Source of the DNA: Yponomeuta sedellus
Lineage: Eukaryota; Arthropoda; Insecta; Lepidoptera; Yponomeutidae
Direction: 5' to 3'
Length of the DNA stretch: 64,000 nucleotides
NCBI GenBank assembly: GCA_934045075.1
Contig: OW203744.1
Location: 2,187,001-2,251,000 of the forward strand
Positions 60,935 to 64,000 of this stretch are shown piece by piece. Position 1 is the stretch's first letter. Every line of letters begins with the position of its first letter. Made by a program: the position numbers and the translations under genes. The notes below the pieces were generated by a model, which was given only the letters and a program-made list of their open reading frames with translations, was not told the DNA's origin and did not search any database.

Positions 60935-61065
60935 AGGACCGGTAAGGGACGTCCCAGGCGGACATGCCCCGACCAAAAGAGGGAATGCATTAGCAAAGGG
61001 CAAAACGAAAAATAGTAAAACCAGCGTGCGTGCATGCAACGACTAATGAACGTTGATGAAGGACC
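60935..61065 (+). repeat. Dispersed coding-derived repeat fragment
   Basis: GACGTCCCAGGCGGACATGC, GTGCATGCAACGACTAATGA, ACGTTGATGAAGGA. The upstream half of the family; with 59990-60085 it may be one old copy split by later insertions. Confidence 0.45.
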
Positions 61066-61123
61066 CGTCCTACTTAACTCGGCGGCTCTCGCGGTTCGAT
61101 CGAGTACCTATTCTTGTGCTACC

Positions 61124-61424
61124 AAAGTGCTTTGTGCGAGTTTGATAGTTTGACAACTTTACTACCGCGTTAATTGAGTAGCGAGTATGAGTAAGAAAGT
61201 AAACCGTTCGAACTGGCAAAACGCTGTCACAGTACAACTCGCACTCTCGTTTATTCGTGTTTTGGCTGGTAAAAGTGTTTACTTCTCAACGTAAACCATT
61301 ACAACTCGCACTCAGCAATTTTAATTTCCATACTTGTCACTAGGTGGCGCTTTTTCGATGCCATAGAAATATGAGTTTACGTTAACGCGATCGAGTAGTT
61401 AAAAAACTCGCACTAAGCACTCTG
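61124..61424 (-). mobile_element. MITE family C, copy 4
   Basis: About 301 bp, minus orientation, slightly shorter than the other three. Left end CAAAGTGCTTTGTGCGAGTT has diverged; right end ...CTCGCACTAAGCACTCTG is intact. Confidence 0.75.
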
Positions 61425-61440
61425 GAAGAAAATACTACAA

Positions 61441-61708
61441 AGTAGGTAGTCGGGGCGGTAAGTGATGCAATTTACTTAAGCCTGATGTCGCTGGCTGTAC
61501 GTAATACAGAGAATAGTGTAAAGAGGTTCGAAATTTCACTGATGCCGGTGAGTCGCCCATTAGCTCAGTTCAGTTGGAAAGAGCGCTGGCACGGATAACC
61601 AGAGGTCGCTGGTTCGAATCCCGGCATGGGTGGAATTTTTAGCTTCTAAATAGGTTTTTAAAATTGTCCTTAGCACGGGTTAGTGCATTAAAAATAAAAA
61701 TAGTATCA
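61441..61708 (+). mobile_element. SINE-A, plus-oriented single copy
   Basis: The cleanest non-fold-back copy: ACAAAGTAGGTAGTCGGGGC, TGGCTGTACGTAATACAGAG, A box with a 6-base duplication (TAGCTCAGTTCAGTTGG), B box GGTTCGAATCC, then GGAATTTTTAGCTTCTAAAT and tail to TAAAAATAAAAATAGTAT. It abuts MITE C (61424). Confidence 0.75.
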
Positions 61709-62329
61709 TCGTCGTTTCTATTTGAGGAGTACTGAAATAGGTATCTATTGAAAATTCGTACCACCTTGCATTGAAAATTCATACACTTGCCAAGGGAAAA
61801 CTTTAAGTGGCATTAGTAGCAAGCAGCATAGGTATTTTTTTTGTATTGAATTGGGCTTCTTCTTGTAGATATGTTAGCCTGCCTATTGTACAATATTTAC
61901 TTGGTGCAGTAAATTTTTATGAGATATTATAACATTAAGATAACGTCACATTTACATACAGACATATATTACTTCTGGCCCCATACTAGCATATCCTGTG
62001 TCGTGGGAATTAGAAACAACGACATCACAAACATCATAAAGGACAGAAGTTGAATCACAGGGTTGAATAAACTAATAATAATGATTGATAAACTGATTTG
62101 CTGACAAACAAACAACAAGAGGCGGATTGAAAAATACGACGTTCGATTTCACATAATAGGTATCAGTATCACTTATCTGATTGTAATATTTTTAACTTCA
62201 ATTCAATGTCTTATGGTTTAATTATTACCTACATTATAAATAATGTATTCTTAATTCATTAAAACCGATATTCAATGTTTAAGAGCAATTTCTAGTAAAG
62301 TTTTACTAATTTGGAATTAAGTTTCGGGA
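61709..62329. other. Unassigned, with a SINE-C relic
   Basis: 61975-62060 is a minus-strand SINE-C body fragment (CATATCCTGTGTCGTGGGAA, CGACATCACAAACATCATAA). The rest is unrecognised. Confidence 0.45.
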
Positions 62330-62513
62330 TAGGCAGCAACGCCCCCTGCAGTACAATTTCACCAAACTGCGATCACCAACCCGCATGCCCAGCGTGGTTA
62401 TTATGGGCATTACCCCCCAATCATGGCACAACCTTGCGCTATGGCGCTCATTAGGGGAGGGCTATGTCCAGCAGTGGACTAATACCTATAGCCTGAAGAA
62501 GAAGAAGAAGAGG
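62330..62513 (+). repeat. RTE-derived short retroposon
   Basis: GCAACGCCCCCTGCAGTACA, AACCCGCATGCCCAGCGTGG, GCGCTATGGCGCTCATTAGG, GGCTATGTCCAGCAGTGGAC and a (GAA)n tail. The most complete copy in the window. Confidence 0.7.
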
Positions 62514-63299
62514 CAGTCGGACCACGTGGCCAGAGGGAGAAGTAATCTCACACCATGCAAAACAAAACGTGGCGTCCGTTACTAAACGTAGGTAAAAGTG
62601 ATTTAAAATGGTGTACGAAATTTAGGATTTTCAAAAATGAATATCTCGTTAATGAAGACGTTTCACACGCTAGCGTTTATTATTCTAGACCTGTTATCCA
62701 TAGAACTTTCTGTGGTACTCATTTCTAGTTTTAACTAAACGGATGGGATTGTATAACTTGCCCTCTTTCTTACACGTAGCTTTTAATAAGATTACTAATT
62801 TTGGAATCAAAAACTAGGCAATTATTGCTCATTCATTACACAGATAAAGACAGATATTCCCTTCCTTAGGGAAGATACCCGTGTCCCTCGGTGGGGACAA
62901 AACGGGTTGATGATTATGATGGATGACACAGATAAAAGACTTCGAACTAGTTTAAACCCTATGAACTACCCGCGAATAAGTAACTAGCTATACTACCTAC
63001 CTACTTACGTGCTTACCGGCAACTTATCCCCACAAACCCTATAAAATAAGTTTATTACCCCTATTAGTGTTTAAAACGTACCTATAAAAAAATGCTACTT
63101 ATTTACCTATGTATAAGTTAATCTCATGTAACAGAATGTACCAAATGTTTACTTTTGTGCTAGTACCTACTTGCACTATCGGTAAGTATTTACATTATCT
63201 TGCTAAATCCGGACGCCACAATATCGTACAGCCTGCACAAAGCTTATTTAAACAGCGCGATCTTTTCACGATCTTAGTAACCTAAACTCGGACATACAT
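62514..63299. other. Unassigned, with a 5S-SINE tail
   Basis: 62862-62915 is the 3' end of a 5S-derived SINE (GAAGATACCCGTGTCCCTCG, ACGGGTTGATGATTATGATG). Nothing else recognised. Confidence 0.4.
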
Positions 63300-63395
63300 A
63301 CATAACCTCACGCCTGTATCCCAGAGGGGTAGGCAGAGACCACGATCCTGAAGATCCTGACAGATCACCTTCGCTTCATCAACGTTCTCGGACTC
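63300..63395 (-). repeat. Dispersed coding-derived repeat fragment
   Basis: Minus-strand reading: GAGAACGTTGATGAAGCGAA, GGTGATCTGTCAGGATC, CCTCTGGGATACAGGCGTGA. Same family as 17812. Confidence 0.5.
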
Positions 63396-63943
63396 GGACA
63401 GTGAGCGATTTTTGCTACAAACGCCGGCCATGTCTCGTAGTAAAAAGCTCTTACTATGATGAATATGGCCATGTTTTTTTTTTAGCTATTATGATGAAAC
63501 CGCAAAAATAAATTGGCGCCAACAGGAATAGGAACTTCTGCGTTCCGTAAAGAAAAAGTGAAGAGTCGGTCGGTAAATATTATATTGATGTTTGTGGAGA
63601 TGTACCTATGGAGCTTGGTGTTGTCAAGGATGTTGTGAAATGTATGGTTTCCATTGCCGTGACTACACTTTTAATTTCTCTTTTACTTTAATACTCTTAC
63701 TGCGGAAGTTCGAAGATTCCGCTCCTCTTTGTCGTAGTAGTAAATATATGGTCATTTTAGCACGATGAGCGACACTTTGAAATGAAATGAAAAGGATTTA
63801 TTCAAAGTAGCGCAGAAACTGCGGCTTAATGAATGTTACAAGTCAAAATAAATAGGTGTCAATTCAGAATCTAGATCATTTTTGAGAAAGGTACAAAAAA
63901 CTTAGTCTTTTCAAAGTCCTTAACTAACAGAGATTATTATATT
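63396..63943. other. Unassigned, with a LINE-tail-like segment
   Basis: 63778-63870 (TGAAATGAAATGAAAAGGAT, GCAGAAACTGCGGCTTAATG) looks like a minus-strand LINE 3' end with a short tandem tail; 53045-53100 has related sequence. Confidence 0.35.
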
Positions 63944-64000
63944 ATTTTTAATGCACTAACCCGTGCTAAGGACAACTGTGACTTTAAAAAACCTTTTTAG
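63944..64000 (-). repeat. SINE-A tail, cut by the window end
   Basis: TATTTTTAATGCACTAACCC, GTGCTAAGGACAACTG, then AAAAAACC. A minus-oriented SINE-A copy continues beyond base 64000. Confidence 0.6.

Overview
The window looks like intron-rich, repeat-dense DNA from a moth or butterfly (Lepidoptera). It is AT-rich. It contains three clearly recognisable animal nuclear genes with GT/AG introns, and roughly 60 interspersed repeats of kinds usual in lepidopteran genomes: tRNA-derived and 5S-rRNA-derived SINEs, RTE and CR1/Jockey LINEs, a Ty3/gypsy (mag-like) element, Helitron-like AT...CTAG units, and mariner- and Harbinger-type MITEs. There is no bacterial or organellar signature.

Host genes. 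(1) 642-1040, minus: first coding exon of an unidentified coiled-coil protein whose remaining exons lie left of the window. (2) 30829-31045, plus: first exon of a THAP-domain gene. (3) 33916-34632, plus: complete single-exon ORF for the KEOPS kinase Bud32/PRPK (TP53RK). (4) 38613-35144, minus: a second THAP-domain gene, reconstructed from phase-compatible exons and ending in two D-H-N-Y motifs that fit the HCF-1-binding consensus. (5) 39031-57354, plus: a complete 8-exon mitochondrial ribosomal protein L39 gene (340 codons plus stop), whose exons are scattered over 18 kb of repeat-filled introns. Genes 4 and 5 are divergent, with about 0.4-0.5 kb between them. Genes 3 and 4 are convergent.

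Layout. 1-9 kb: SINEs, MITEs and a nearly intact LINE (ORF to 8486, tail to 9058). 9-23 kb: a dense graveyard of MITEs, SINEs and LINE 3' ends, including a perfect 86-bp-arm palindrome. 23.2-28.0 kb: an element bounded by perfect 34-bp inverted repeats that carries a dead RTE LINE inside. 30.8-39 kb: THAP and kinase genes; one THAP intron holds a 2-kb tandem/inverted array of a tRNA-like retroposon bounded by a 13-bp target duplication. 39-57.4 kb: mRpL39, with an integrase-deleted gypsy element in intron 2, a 1.2-kb Harbinger-type element in intron 4, a 770-bp tetranucleotide array in intron 5, tandem Helitron-like units in intron 6, and a Harbinger-type element carrying twelve 47-bp CpG-rich repeats in intron 7. 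57.4-64 kb: repeats only.

The most unusual recurring structure is a tRNA-derived element, called SINE-A here. Nearly all its copies are fold-back in form: a minus-oriented tRNA arm first, then a plus-oriented 3' tail. In one case it has been amplified into a 311-bp-period array. All homology statements come from recognising motifs by eye; no database search was run.
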